Assembly (NCBI GenBank): GCA_002901265.1
Contig: PPHI01000025.1
Location: forward strand, 1 to 63,541
DNA length: 63,541 bases
Reading direction: 5' to 3'
Origin: Rhodopirellula baltica
Lineage (GTDB): Bacteria; Planctomycetota; Planctomycetia; Pirellulales; Pirellulaceae
The translations under genes were made by a program, and so were the position numbers. This document shows, piece by piece, positions 37,157 through 45,867 of this stretch; positions within the stretch are counted from its first letter, which is position 1; each line of letters starts with the position of its first letter. Below the pieces are notes generated by a model. The model was not told the origin of the DNA. It worked only from the letters and a program-made list of their open reading frames with translations, and did not search any database.

Positions 37157-37180
37157 ACGCCGGTTGGCCAGGGTTGTCAA
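37152..37180 (-). promoter_or_regulatory. Sigma-70-type promoter of arsRDA
   Basis: Reading the minus strand, a perfect -35 TTGACA (37180-37175) is followed by a 17-bp spacer and a -10 TATCGT (37157-37152, 4 of 6 consensus bases). It is the best promoter I found in the window. Transcription would start near 37145, about 35 nt before the GTG of arsR. Confidence 0.65.
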
Positions 37181-37207
37181 CCTTAATGCGTTGGTGGCCA
37201 GCATTTA

Positions 37208-37245
37208 CTAGGTAGGCCAATGCTCGCTAGGTAGGCCAATGCTGA
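37208..37245. repeat. 19-bp tandem duplication covering a stop codon
   Basis: CTAGGTAGGCCAATGCTCG (37208-37226) is followed immediately by CTAGGTAGGCCAATGCTGA (37227-37245); 17 bases are identical. The second copy encodes the last residues and TAG stop of the sugar isomerase gene on the minus strand, so the codons for the C-terminus and stop are repeated just after the gene. Confidence 0.85.
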
Positions 37246-38114
37246 GCGATTTTTGCTTTCAGGAATGCGACACTGCGGCGGAGTTGGTCCATGCCGTCGA
37301 CTCCGTCTTCGATGCTGATCCAATTGTCAAAGCCTTTGGATTTCAGTTCGCTAAAGATCGCGTCGTAATCGTTCAAGCCCTTGCCGATTTCGCCATGCCG
37401 CAAACGCTTTGCATAGCCCTCGGCACCGCCTTCTTCGTTGCGTAGGTCTTCGATCGTTCCTTCGGCCAAGTATCGATCGCTGGCGTGCATGGTGACGACA
37501 CGATCGGAAACACGTTTAAGAAGTTCGATCGGGTCTTCGCCGGCGAGGTAAGTATTCGACGGGTCATAGTTGACGCCGAAGTTAGGGTGATCGATACGAT
37601 CGACCAACTTGCAAAAGACGTCCATCTTCTGAGCAAACTCGGGATACAACCAAAAGTCATCCTTGTAGTGATTTTCCAAGATCAGCGTGATGTTTCGTTC
37701 GGCCGCATAGGGCAAGCAGGCTTCGATGCAATCGGCCGCAAGGGAGACCCCTTGATCGACGCTTAGCTCAGGTCTCCGTTGACCGCTAAGGACGCGGCAA
37801 TAACCACCGCCAAGCGTATGGGTCATGTCGATCCAACGCTTCTGTTTTGCAATCTCGGTCTCACGAAACGATTGGTCGGGGTGGGTGAAGTCGGGTGAGC
37901 AGCACATCATCGGGATGACTTTGCCGGTGTCTTCGACCATCGATCGGAATGTCGACCAGTTGGACTCGTCGTCCATTTCAAGAAAGCCCGCGTACCACTC
38001 CAGTCCGTCGACTTCTAAGTCGGCGGCGAGTTCGATCCACTGTGCGACCGTCATGCGTCCGTCTTTGCATAACGCGGTCATGAAGGCTTTGGGGAAGGCG
38101 GCTAATTTTGGCAT
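37227..38114 (-). CDS. Sugar phosphate isomerase/epimerase family protein (TIM barrel)
   Basis: 295-residue xylose-isomerase-like barrel (AP endonuclease family 2 fold). Metal-binding positions are typical: a Glu in LILENHYKDD, NFGVNYDPSN, VVTMHASDRYLAEG and a C-terminal WISIEDGVDG. Such enzymes interconvert sugars or cyclitols, but the substrate is not predictable. It is the last gene of a minus-strand group with a Zn-alcohol dehydrogenase and a hexulose-phosphate synthase-type decarboxylase, which points to catabolism of a sugar or sugar acid. There is no signal peptide, so it is cytoplasmic. The stop lies inside a 19-bp tandem duplication. Confidence 0.88.
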   Translation of the reverse strand: MPKLAAFPKAFMTALCKDGRMTVAQWIELAADLEVDGLEWYAGFLEMDDESNWSTFRSMVEDTGKVIPMMCCSPDFTHPDQSFRETEIAKQKRWIDMTHTLGGGYCRVLSGQRRPELSVDQGVSLAADCIEACLPYAAERNITLILENHYKDDFWLYPEFAQKMDVFCKLVDRIDHPNFGVNYDPSNTYLAGEDPIELLKRVSDRVVTMHASDRYLAEGTIEDLRNEEGGAEGYAKRLRHGEIGKGLNDYDAIFSELKSKGFDNWISIEDGVDGMDQLRRSVAFLKAKIAQHWPT

Positions 38115-38160
38115 GGCTGGGGTGCTGGAAGATTGGGAATGGGATGTCTTAGAGCCGCGT

Positions 38161-39187
38161 TTAGACGGGCTTCAAAACGCTTTTGACGACGGCACCCGAA
38201 TGCATTTGATGAAACGCATCGTGCCACTGATCGATCGGCCAAACGCCGCCGATGATCGGCCGCACATCCAACGTTCCACTGCCAAGCAGCGCCAACACAC
38301 GTTCCCAAATCGGCCAGTTGTGACTGAAGCTGCCTTGCAGCGTCACGTTCTTTTGCACCAACGGGTCCAGGTTGAACCCGAGCGGCTGGGGACCCCAGCC
38401 GACTTTGCTGATCCAGCCAGCGGGGCGGACCAAGTCGATCGCGATTTTCAAGGTCGCGCTCGCGCCGGCGGCATCAATCACGCCATCGCAGCCCAGCCCG
38501 TCACGTTGTCTGGCCCATTCCGCCGCGTCACCGATGATGGTTTCGCATCCATACGCGTCACTTGCGATCTTCAAGCGATGCGAGTCTTGTTCCAGACCGA
38601 CCAACGCGACTTCGGCACCACACAGTCGCGCCATCGCGGCACAAAGAATCCCGATGGTTCCTGGTCCCAAAACGATGATCCGGTCACCGGGTTCGATGCG
38701 AGCGTTCTTGACCACGGCGTTGTATGCCACGCAGCACGGCTCGGTCAGGCAGGCTTGTTCGAAGGGAACTTGATCGGGGACATGATGCAAGATCCGCGAG
38801 GGAACGCGAACGAAACGTGTCATCGCCCCGTCGACGCCATATCCGAAACCTTTGCGTGTGGAGTCCAGGTTGTACAACCCACGCCGCGTCATCGGGTTGT
38901 CTTTGGAGATGATGGCGGCTGTTTCGGAAACGACGCGATCGCCTTCTGCCCAGCCCGTGACGTCCTTTCCCAAGGCCGCGATGTGCCCACCGAACTCGTG
39001 TCCCAAAACGACGGGATAGTTAACGGGCCAAGAATGGTCGGCCGTCCATTGGTGCAGGTCGCTTCCGCAGACGCAACGTTGGCGACTTCCAACAAGACGT
39101 CTTCGGGGCCGATTTCGGGCTTCTCGACTTCACGGATTTCGACCGAACCTTTTCGGGCGAAAAGTTAACGACAGCAGGTGATTTCAT
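38161..39187 (-). pseudogene. Zinc-dependent alcohol/polyol dehydrogenase with two apparent frameshifts
   Basis: Medium-chain dehydrogenase split over three frames. ATG 39187 gives MKSPAVVNFSPEK in frame one. The family sequence continues SVEIREVEKPEIGPEDVLLE in the next frame, then CGSDLHQWTADHSWPVNYP and LGHEFGGH (zinc-site region) in the third, which stays open to 38161. The breaks are near 39150-39153 (a run of four T on the plus strand, where one base appears missing) and near 39068-39072. With one base restored at each point the product would be 342 residues, normal for sorbitol/threonine dehydrogenase-like enzymes. The Rossmann motif GPGTIG is intact. Either a recent double mutation or sequence error. 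Neighbours suggest a sugar-acid or polyol substrate. Confidence 0.8.
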
Positions 39188-39254
39188 AGGGGCAGAAGAA
39201 CGGGGAAGGGGAGGGCGGGGAATGAGAGATGTGTTTCGTTTTATAAGCCGGCGA

Positions 39255-39962
39255 TCAAGTTCCAGATGTGGTTTTGACGTCTTGTGCATGAACGGCGTCA
39301 CAGATCATGCGCAAGCTGGCTTCGAGATTTCCGTCGGCGGTTTTAAAGGCGTCGGCGTCGATCGTCAGTGGTGCTCCTAAGACGACCAGTGGTGCGCCAT
39401 AACTCGGGCACGCGATCGCTTGTTCGAGCGTTAACCCGCCGACGGCTTGAACGGGGACTTTGACGGCATCGACGACTTCGCGAAGCTGGTCCATGGGGCT
39501 TGGCATGCGGTTGCCAGCGGCAGCGATCCCCCGGCGCTCGTCATAGCCGATGTGGTGAATGATGTAGTCGCAGCCGAGGTCCTCGAGCCACTTGGCACCG
39601 GCGACCATGTCGTCGCTGACCATGTTGTCGCCCATGACTTTGACGCCAAAGTCCGCACCCGCTTTCACGACACACTTGACAGTTTCGGCGTGTGCCCGTG
39701 CCATCACAACGACATGGGTTGCGCCGGCCTTGGCCATCATTTCGGCTTCCAGGTATCCGCCGTCCATCGTTTTCAAGTCGGCAACGATGGGGGTTTCTGG
39801 AAACGCTTTGCGAAGGGCGCGGACGCCGTGCAAGCCTTCGGCAAGGATCAATGGTGTGCCCGCTTCGAGCCAGTCGACACCGGCACGCATTGCCAGGGCT
39901 GCCGTTTCGAGGGCTTCATCAATGTTGGTCAAGTCGAGCGAGATCTGGACGATCGGTTTCAT
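39255..39962 (-). CDS. OMPDC-superfamily decarboxylase/aldolase (KGPDC / hexulose-6-P synthase-like)
   Basis: 235-residue barrel of the orotidine-phosphate decarboxylase superfamily. The signature DLKTMD (DxKxxD) supplies the metal and catalytic residues; VAD before it and VVVMARAH, HHIGYDERR and VQAVGGLTLEQA follow the pattern of 3-keto-L-gulonate-6-phosphate decarboxylase and 3-hexulose-6-phosphate synthase. These two activities cannot be separated from motifs. It is first in a minus-strand group with the dehydrogenase and TIM-barrel isomerase, so a sugar-acid catabolic pathway is the best guess. No regulator gene is adjacent. Confidence 0.88.
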   Translation of the reverse strand: MKPIVQISLDLTNIDEALETAALAMRAGVDWLEAGTPLILAEGLHGVRALRKAFPETPIVADLKTMDGGYLEAEMMAKAGATHVVVMARAHAETVKCVVKAGADFGVKVMGDNMVSDDMVAGAKWLEDLGCDYIIHHIGYDERRGIAAAGNRMPSPMDQLREVVDAVKVPVQAVGGLTLEQAIACPSYGAPLVVLGAPLTIDADAFKTADGNLEASLRMICDAVHAQDVKTTSGT

Positions 39963-40168
39963 CAGAAAGGATGTCTTCAGGCGGGAGGATGGGAGGAGGC
40001 AGCAGGCCGGTAGGGGACACGTATGCTACCACGTGGTTGAGCCGCGATGGAACGGGATCATGGCTGACGATTTGCAGCACTGGAAATTCGGTGGGTCGAC
40101 AAAAAAGGCCCGTGGGTCGAAACTGGTACGGAGTCCCCATTTCAACTACGAAATCCCCCGGCACCCTC

Positions 40169-41701
40169 GTGTCTTTAGAAACCACCCTTTCAGCCCTTGT
40201 CGGCCCCGAAACAGACCCCGTTGCGGCGGGCTACCGACTGAAAGAAATCGCGGCCGGCGATGCGAGCTCGGCCAAACAAGTCCTGCTGTATTTTGGCGAG
40301 CATCTCGAAGCCCTTTCCGCGTCCGATCCCGCGATCATTGGAACGTTGCTGCGTGTGCTGCACACCCAATTGGCGACCGACGAAAACGCCAAGAGCGAAC
40401 TTGCCTCGGTCGAGCCAAATTTGGTCAGCCAAATCGACGAAGCGCTGCCCGAGAATGTTTCCAATCGGCACCTTTTGCTGCAGTTATTGACGCACACGCG
40501 TAGTGACGAGGCGCTCGTGCTGTTGGTCAATCGTTTGGTCGAGCGTCCGCTTGATGATTGGATGCAAGTGGGACAAGTGCTCGGGCCGTTGATGACGCAC
40601 GATGATTGGAATACCGACGCGTTGTTTCCGAAGATCCTAGAGTGCATTGCCGAGCCGTCGATGGCGTCGCCGATGTTGGACTTGGCAAACTACCTGTATC
40701 GCAGCGATCGTGTTGATCCGCACCCGGCCGAGTCGATGATCGGTTCGCTCCAAGAATTGTTGGGCGCGGTCTCGCGACGACTGGAGCGGTTCGAAGAGGA
40801 CCCGCGTTCGCTTGGCGACGACGTACCGACCGTTCAAAAACGGCTTGGCGAAGCGGTCGCCTTGGCGGTTTCGCTGTGCGATTCGTTGGCGTCGATCGGC
40901 GATCCGACTTCGGTTGGCAAGCTCAACCAAACCGTGACGCTGCGTCACCGACGTGTCCAATGCGAAGCTGCTGGTGCGTTGGCAAAGCTTGGCGACGAAG
41001 ACGGGCGTAAACGTTTGATCGAACTGGCTGACGAACCGGCCGCACGGTTGCGAGCGATCGCGTATGCCGATGAACTTGGGTTCGGCGAAGAGATCGACGA
41101 AAAGCTGCGTTCGGAAGAGTCGACTGCGGAAGCGGAGATGGCTTTGTGGTTGACTCAGCCGCACCAGATGGGCGTCCCGCCAACACGTGTCGAAGTCGCC
41201 GCCAACCGCCGGATGCTATGGCCCAGCTTCGATGATCCGGTTGATGTGATCTTGGTCCGCTTCGAATACGACACCGGCAATGGACTGTATAGCAACATCG
41301 GCTTAACCGGTCCCGGTGTGTGTGCGTTGAGCTGTGATTTGGCGGACATGCCGATCGACGATATCTATGCAATCTATGCGGGCTGGCACGCCGAACACGA
41401 AGACATCTTTTCCGTTCCGGCCGAGTCGCAGAACGAGGCCCAGATTCGTGTGATGGAAACGTTCCAACAGCACTTGCAGCACGTGGGCTATGAAGACTTG
41501 AAGCCACAATTGCTGGGTCTGTTTCTAGATGAACGTGCCGGAGTCTTTTCGGCGACCCGCGAAGGCACCACTTGTTTGGTCGTGACCGATGGGCTGGAAA
41601 CGATTGACCAGGCCACCGCCGGACGGCATCGTCCACTAGGACCAGAAGACATCTTCAACCTTTATAAAGGTCGCAAGATGCTGCGCACGTTTAACTCGTA
41701 A
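40169..41701 (+). CDS. Helical (HEAT-like) repeat protein of unknown function
   Basis: About 510 residues, cytoplasmic, no signal or membrane segment. The N-terminal about 300 residues are regular amphipathic helices with HEAT-like spacing (for example RVQCEAAGALAKLGDEDGRK and ARLRAIAYADELGFGEEID). The C-terminal about 180 residues form a different alpha/beta domain (VILVRFEYDTGNGLYSNIGL; IYAIYAGWHAEHEDIFSVPA). I do not recognise a named family for the latter. The frame is open far upstream without an ATG in a good place; GTG 40169 starts a natural helix and is preferred, with GTG 40091 as alternative. It converges on the next gene with a 5-bp gap. Confidence 0.7.
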   Translation: MSLETTLSALVGPETDPVAAGYRLKEIAAGDASSAKQVLLYFGEHLEALSASDPAIIGTLLRVLHTQLATDENAKSELASVEPNLVSQIDEALPENVSNRHLLLQLLTHTRSDEALVLLVNRLVERPLDDWMQVGQVLGPLMTHDDWNTDALFPKILECIAEPSMASPMLDLANYLYRSDRVDPHPAESMIGSLQELLGAVSRRLERFEEDPRSLGDDVPTVQKRLGEAVALAVSLCDSLASIGDPTSVGKLNQTVTLRHRRVQCEAAGALAKLGDEDGRKRLIELADEPAARLRAIAYADELGFGEEIDEKLRSEESTAEAEMALWLTQPHQMGVPPTRVEVAANRRMLWPSFDDPVDVILVRFEYDTGNGLYSNIGLTGPGVCALSCDLADMPIDDIYAIYAGWHAEHEDIFSVPAESQNEAQIRVMETFQQHLQHVGYEDLKPQLLGLFLDERAGVFSATREGTTCLVVTDGLETIDQATAGRHRPLGPEDIFNLYKGRKMLRTFNS

Positions 41702-41706
41702 CCTAG

Positions 41707-43278
41707 CTAGCTGCCAGCTCGTGGCGTGTTCGCCGCGGCTGGTGTTTCTTTGCGATGTTGTTCGATCAACGCCAAGACACGTTGGCGGATCAGCTTGCGT
41801 GCTTTTTCTTCGTTACGGCGTTGACGTTGAAAGCTTTTGAACTGTTCTAGTTCACGCGGGCCGGATTCCATGCCATGTTGCTCCAGTTGGCGTTGAATCT
41901 CTTCCCACATCTCCGCTTCTTCCTCGGTCATTTCCAGGTCTTCTGCTTCTTCCTGTTCAGCATCGTTGTCGCCAGAATCTTTGGGGACGATTTGTTGGCC
42001 GGGGAGCAACGGCTGGCCAGGAATCACGCGACGACCCGACCTGTCGGTCGCGACGACCAGGTCTTCGAGGATGATACCGACGATCGAATGTTCCGCCGGT
42101 TTGACAAAGCCGACATCTACCACTGGGACCGAGTACAAGTGAGCGATAGCGGCTGCGGCAACGTCACGGAGTTGCACGTCGCTTTCGATACTGCCGATAA
42201 ACTGTTTCCGAACAATGACCGTGGGATCGTCCAGATAAGGCACCAATCGCGTCGTATCATCGGGAACGCCTTGGCTAGCGAGTGCCTGGATCGCGCGGGC
42301 GATCAAGTCCGCATCGGGGTTTTGGTCAAGTGTTTCAATTGCCAACTCTCGTGTGATGTCCAGCTTCCATTCCAAGGCGATGCGTAGCACCCGGTCGCGA
42401 ACACTGATGTGGCTTTGACGCATCCACTTCGAAACGATGGCTTTAAAAGGATCGCCGAACACGGGGTCGCCACGCAGGTCGTTTGCGGGGTGAAGCTGCA
42501 ACAGGGTGTAAACGCTTAAGTCGTATTCCACGTCGGTTTGGACGTCACTGCTGATCGGTGGCAGAAGCAGCGCCAGTAAGTCCAGACGCAATGGAGCTTG
42601 GCGCAGTCCGGCGCCGCGAAAGCGGAGCTTGTCGCTCACCTTGGCGATCGCACCGAGAACGTCACCGCGGGTGCCTCCCATCGCTTCGAGCGCATAAGGG
42701 TGTTCGCGATACAGATCCACAAACATCTCGCGGACTTGCTGTGAATCGTTGAACAGCTTTTCAAATTCCGGCCAGCCTTCCAAGTCCGTGGGCTGCCCTT
42801 TTAAAAATCGTTCGATGCGATCTTCGAACTGTTGCTCGCTCAACATGCCGATGATGCGGCCGAGGCGATCGAGTTGTTCGGGATCTGAAACTTTTTCGCG
42901 AAGGTCACGCATGACGGGGATCGCCTCAACCCCGGCGTGGAACAGGTTTTCGGAAGCCTGTTCACGTGCTTTGAATTGGTCGCTGGAAAGCTCTCGCACC
43001 CACTGTTCGATCTGTTGTTGGGCGACCGGCTGTTGTTGGGCGACCGGCTGTTGGGGTGCTGCGAAAAGGGTGTCGGCGGAGGATGCGACCGTCACGGCAG
43101 CCAACAGCGTTGATAGCAACATTGCCTGCCAGCTAGCAGACAAAGTCGCCCGTTGGTGGTTCGGTTTGACGGAGGCGCGAATGGCGGCTGGGCCCTGAGG
43201 GTCGACACCCCGAGTGGACCCTAAACCCCGACAGTGGCGTGGGTTATCGGCCGCGTGTTGAGAAATTGAATGGATCAT
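41707..43278 (-). CDS. Exported protein of unknown function with N-terminal Gln/Pro repeat
   Basis: About 523 residues. A hydrophobic export segment (AMLLSTLLAAVTVASSADTL) is followed by a duplicated QQPVAQ repeat and a long helical region that recalls HEAT-type modules (SDQFKAREQASENLFHAGVE). Toward the C-terminus is a Glu/Asp-rich, charged coiled region (EQEEAEDLEMTEEEAEMWEE), and the end is basic. The frame opens at TTG 43320; ATG 43278 is the first ATG and ATG 43122 sits directly before the signal segment, so the start is uncertain. Many planctomycete secreted proteins look like this; I assign no function. Confidence 0.65.
   Translation of the reverse strand: MIHSISQHAADNPRHCRGLGSTRGVDPQGPAAIRASVKPNHQRATLSASWQAMLLSTLLAAVTVASSADTLFAAPQQPVAQQQPVAQQQIEQWVRELSSDQFKAREQASENLFHAGVEAIPVMRDLREKVSDPEQLDRLGRIIGMLSEQQFEDRIERFLKGQPTDLEGWPEFEKLFNDSQQVREMFVDLYREHPYALEAMGGTRGDVLGAIAKVSDKLRFRGAGLRQAPLRLDLLALLLPPISSDVQTDVEYDLSVYTLLQLHPANDLRGDPVFGDPFKAIVSKWMRQSHISVRDRVLRIALEWKLDITRELAIETLDQNPDADLIARAIQALASQGVPDDTTRLVPYLDDPTVIVRKQFIGSIESDVQLRDVAAAAIAHLYSVPVVDVGFVKPAEHSIVGIILEDLVVATDRSGRRVIPGQPLLPGQQIVPKDSGDNDAEQEEAEDLEMTEEEAEMWEEIQRQLEQHGMESGPRELEQFKSFQRQRRNEEKARKLIRQRVLALIEQHRKETPAAANTPRAGS
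43013..43048. repeat. 18-bp in-frame tandem duplication
   Basis: TGTTGTTGGGCGACCGGC occurs twice head to tail (43013-43030, 43031-43048), followed by a partial third unit. On the minus strand it encodes the repeated residues QQPVAQ just after the signal peptide of the 41707 gene. A slippage-type expansion that keeps frame. Confidence 0.85.
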
Positions 43279-43447
43279 GCCGTCAATCAGGTCGGCGAAT
43301 TGCCAATGCGGAAAGTGCAAAAACGTTTTGCCTTGTCGATTCTATCTTGCCCAGCTAGTCTGTGTGGAGTGACATTCTGGGACAGGCAATGTCTCGGGTG
43401 TATTTAACGGGATTTAAGGCCACTTGCAGCCCTTCTGCTAAAGAGCC

Positions 43448-44707
43448 ATGAGAACAGAACAAACATCATGCGACGCGTCAGCGTCATCCAAGGCAACCGC
43501 GAACTCAGTTGCTAACCAGTCTGGCACCGAAATGCGGAAAGCCGATCTTTCGACTCAGTGCGTCCACGCTGGCGAGGCTCGCCAAAAAGACGCGGGTAGT
43601 ATCACGACGCCGGTCTACACCGCGGCGACCTTCACCTTCGAATCGACTGACGATCTGTTGCGATTCGTCAATGGCGAAGAACAGCGTGAGGAATACGGTC
43701 GCTACGGCAACCCCAACGAGAAGAGCGTCGAAGCGAAAATCGCCGCACTCGAAAGGTGCGAAGAAGCGATCGTCTATGGCAGCGGTATGGCGGCAATCGT
43801 CGGCCTGTTGATGACGAAGCTTTCTTCCGGCGATGAGATCGTTTTCTTTGACCAGTGTTATCACCGCAGTCGCGAGTTTTGCGCAAAGCACCTCGCGCGT
43901 TTCGGCGTCGTCACCCGCCAAGTCAAAACGGGCGACTTCGAAGCGATGGAAGCAGCCATCAACGAAAACACCAAAATGTTGGTCAGCGAATCGCCGACCA
44001 ACCCCCATCTGTCGGTTATCGACCTGGAACGCTTCGCCGCTGTCGGTAAAGCGAATGAAGTCGAAACGCTGATTGATGCGACTTTGGCAACGCCCTACAA
44101 CTTGAATCCCACCGAGTACGGCGTTGACTACGTTTTGCACTCGGCGACCAAGTACCTGGGCGGGCACAACGATTTGATCGCCGGCGTGATCTGCGGCAGT
44201 AAAGAACAACTGGAATCGGTTCGCAAGATGCGCGGCATCTTGGGCAACATCAACTCGCCACACAACATGTACTTGTTGGAGCGTGGGCTAAAGACGTTCG
44301 AGTTGCGGATGCAACGTCAGAACGAAAACGGGCTTCGCTTGGCACAGTTCCTGGAAGCACACCCACGCGTCGAACGTGTTTATTACCCGGGACTGGAAAG
44401 TCACCCGTCGCATGCGATTGCCAAAGCGCAAATGAAAGGCTTCGGCGGTTTGATCACATTCACGATCCGTGACGCCGACTGGAAGCAGACCGCGAACATT
44501 GTTGATGCCGCTCGGATTCCACGCATCGCGCCAAGCTTGGGCGGTGTGGAGTCACTGATCGAGCAACCGTTGGTGATGAGCTATTTCCACTGTACGCCAG
44601 AGGAACGTGAACGCTTTGGCATCAGCGACAACATGATTCGTATGTCTTGCGGGATCGAAAACACCGAAGACTTAATCGCCGATTTGGAACAAGCACTGAC
44701 AGCATGA
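43448..44707 (+). CDS. Cys/Met-metabolism PLP enzyme (cystathionine gamma-synthase/lyase type), copy 1
   Basis: 419-residue PLP fold-type-I enzyme of the trans-sulfuration family. The PLP lysine is in LHSATKYLGGHNDLIAG. The active-site arginine loop is YGRYGNPNEKSVEAKIAALE, and VYGSGMAAI binds the cofactor phosphate. Family members include cystathionine gamma-synthase, cystathionine beta/gamma-lyase, O-acetylhomoserine sulfhydrylase and methionine gamma-lyase; motifs do not tell which. A polar 28-residue N-terminal extension precedes the family start MRKADLSTQ (43532), so the true start may be internal. The stop overlaps the ATG of a second, related enzyme, so the two are translationally coupled. 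Confidence 0.9.
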   Translation: MRTEQTSCDASASSKATANSVANQSGTEMRKADLSTQCVHAGEARQKDAGSITTPVYTAATFTFESTDDLLRFVNGEEQREEYGRYGNPNEKSVEAKIAALERCEEAIVYGSGMAAIVGLLMTKLSSGDEIVFFDQCYHRSREFCAKHLARFGVVTRQVKTGDFEAMEAAINENTKMLVSESPTNPHLSVIDLERFAAVGKANEVETLIDATLATPYNLNPTEYGVDYVLHSATKYLGGHNDLIAGVICGSKEQLESVRKMRGILGNINSPHNMYLLERGLKTFELRMQRQNENGLRLAQFLEAHPRVERVYYPGLESHPSHAIAKAQMKGFGGLITFTIRDADWKQTANIVDAARIPRIAPSLGGVESLIEQPLVMSYFHCTPEERERFGISDNMIRMSCGIENTEDLIADLEQALTA

Positions 44708-45867
44708 GCGAGCAGGACAAGAAGGACCTTTCGTTTCGGACCCGCGCCATCCACGGCGGAAATGACATCGACCCGGCAACCGGGGCAGTTGTTCCGCCGG
44801 TTCACTTTGCCAGCACGTTTCGCCAGCCAGGCGCCGGTGTGTGGGGCGAGTTTGATTACTCACGAAGCGGAAACCCGACCAGGGCCCACCTGCAAACGAC
44901 GCTCGCGTCACTCGAATCTGGTTGCGGATCACTTGCTTACTCCACCGGCATGGCCGCGATCCACGGCGTCATGATGCTGTTGGAAACGGGCGACCATGTG
45001 ATCGCCGGCTGTGACCTTTACGGTGGTGCCTATCGGCTGTTGCACAAGATTTGCAACCGCAGCGGGATCACCGTTTCATTGGTTGACATGACTGATGTTG
45101 ATGCCGTGGCTGCGGCAATCACCGACAAAACAAAGCTGATTTGGGCCGAATCGATCGGCAACCCAAGGCTGTCGATTCCAGACCTGCCGAAGCTTGCCGA
45201 ACTGGCAAAGCAACGTGGCGTGTTGATTGGCGTCGACAATACGTTCGCAACGCCAAGCTTGATTCGGCCGCTGGAGTGTGGCATCGACATCGTGATGCAT
45301 TCGGCGACCAAGTACTTGGGTGGTCACAGTGATTGCCTGGGCGGGACCGTCGCCGTGGCTGATCCTGAATTGTACGATCGACTGTATTTCATCCTAAACG
45401 CGACCGGCGCGGTTTTGGATCCGATGAGTTCGTTCTTGATAACGCGTGGGCTGAAAACGCTGGACTTGCGCGTTCGCGAACAAAGCAAAACCGCTTTGCC
45501 CATTGCCAAGTGGCTGCAAGAACATCCCAAGGTTCGTAACGTCCTGTACCCAGGGTTGGAAAGCCATCCGCAGTTTGAACTTGCCGGCAAACTGTTTGAA
45601 GGCGGCTTCGGTGCGATGGTCACGTTCGAGCTGGACGCTGGGATCGAAGAAACCGCCCGTGTTTGCGAAGCGACGAAGCTGTTCCACCTCGCGGTCAGCT
45701 TGGGTGCGGTGGAGTCACTGATCGAGCAGCCAGCGACAATGTCACATGCCAGCTATGACGCCAACGACCGAGCGAAGTTTGGTATTACCGATGGCTTGAT
45801 TCGCTTGTCGGTTGGTCTGGAGTCGTTTGAGGACTTGAAAGACGACCTCGCCCAAGCGATCGGCTAG
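44704..45867 (+). CDS. Cys/Met-metabolism PLP enzyme (cystathionine gamma-synthase/lyase type), copy 2
   Basis: 387-residue paralogue of the preceding gene. PLP lysine in MHSATKYLGGHSDCLGG; cofactor loop AYSTGMAAIHG; DYSRSGNPTRAHLQTTLASLE near the N-terminus. ATG 44704 overlaps the upstream stop (ATGA), typical of a coupled pair. The two proteins share the fold and motifs but differ through most of their length, so they are diverged paralogues, plausibly the synthase and lyase halves of trans-sulfuration. It ends with a 4-bp overlap against the converging iron alcohol dehydrogenase. Serine acetyltransferase lies about 1.2 kb further, supporting sulfur amino acid metabolism. Confidence 0.92.
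   Translation: MSEQDKKDLSFRTRAIHGGNDIDPATGAVVPPVHFASTFRQPGAGVWGEFDYSRSGNPTRAHLQTTLASLESGCGSLAYSTGMAAIHGVMMLLETGDHVIAGCDLYGGAYRLLHKICNRSGITVSLVDMTDVDAVAAAITDKTKLIWAESIGNPRLSIPDLPKLAELAKQRGVLIGVDNTFATPSLIRPLECGIDIVMHSATKYLGGHSDCLGGTVAVADPELYDRLYFILNATGAVLDPMSSFLITRGLKTLDLRVREQSKTALPIAKWLQEHPKVRNVLYPGLESHPQFELAGKLFEGGFGAMVTFELDAGIEETARVCEATKLFHLAVSLGAVESLIEQPATMSHASYDANDRAKFGITDGLIRLSVGLESFEDLKDDLAQAIG

Noticed and set aside
37825..39168. 447-residue open frame on the plus strand
   Set aside because: Antisense to the isomerase and Zn-dehydrogenase genes; long only because of codon bias on the other strand.
40060..40168. ATG at 40060 starting a different frame that runs into the HEAT-like gene
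   Set aside because: It would need a frameshift near 40169 to join the main protein. The early residues look mildly protein-like, but there is no family match to support it, unlike the two frameshifts I report.
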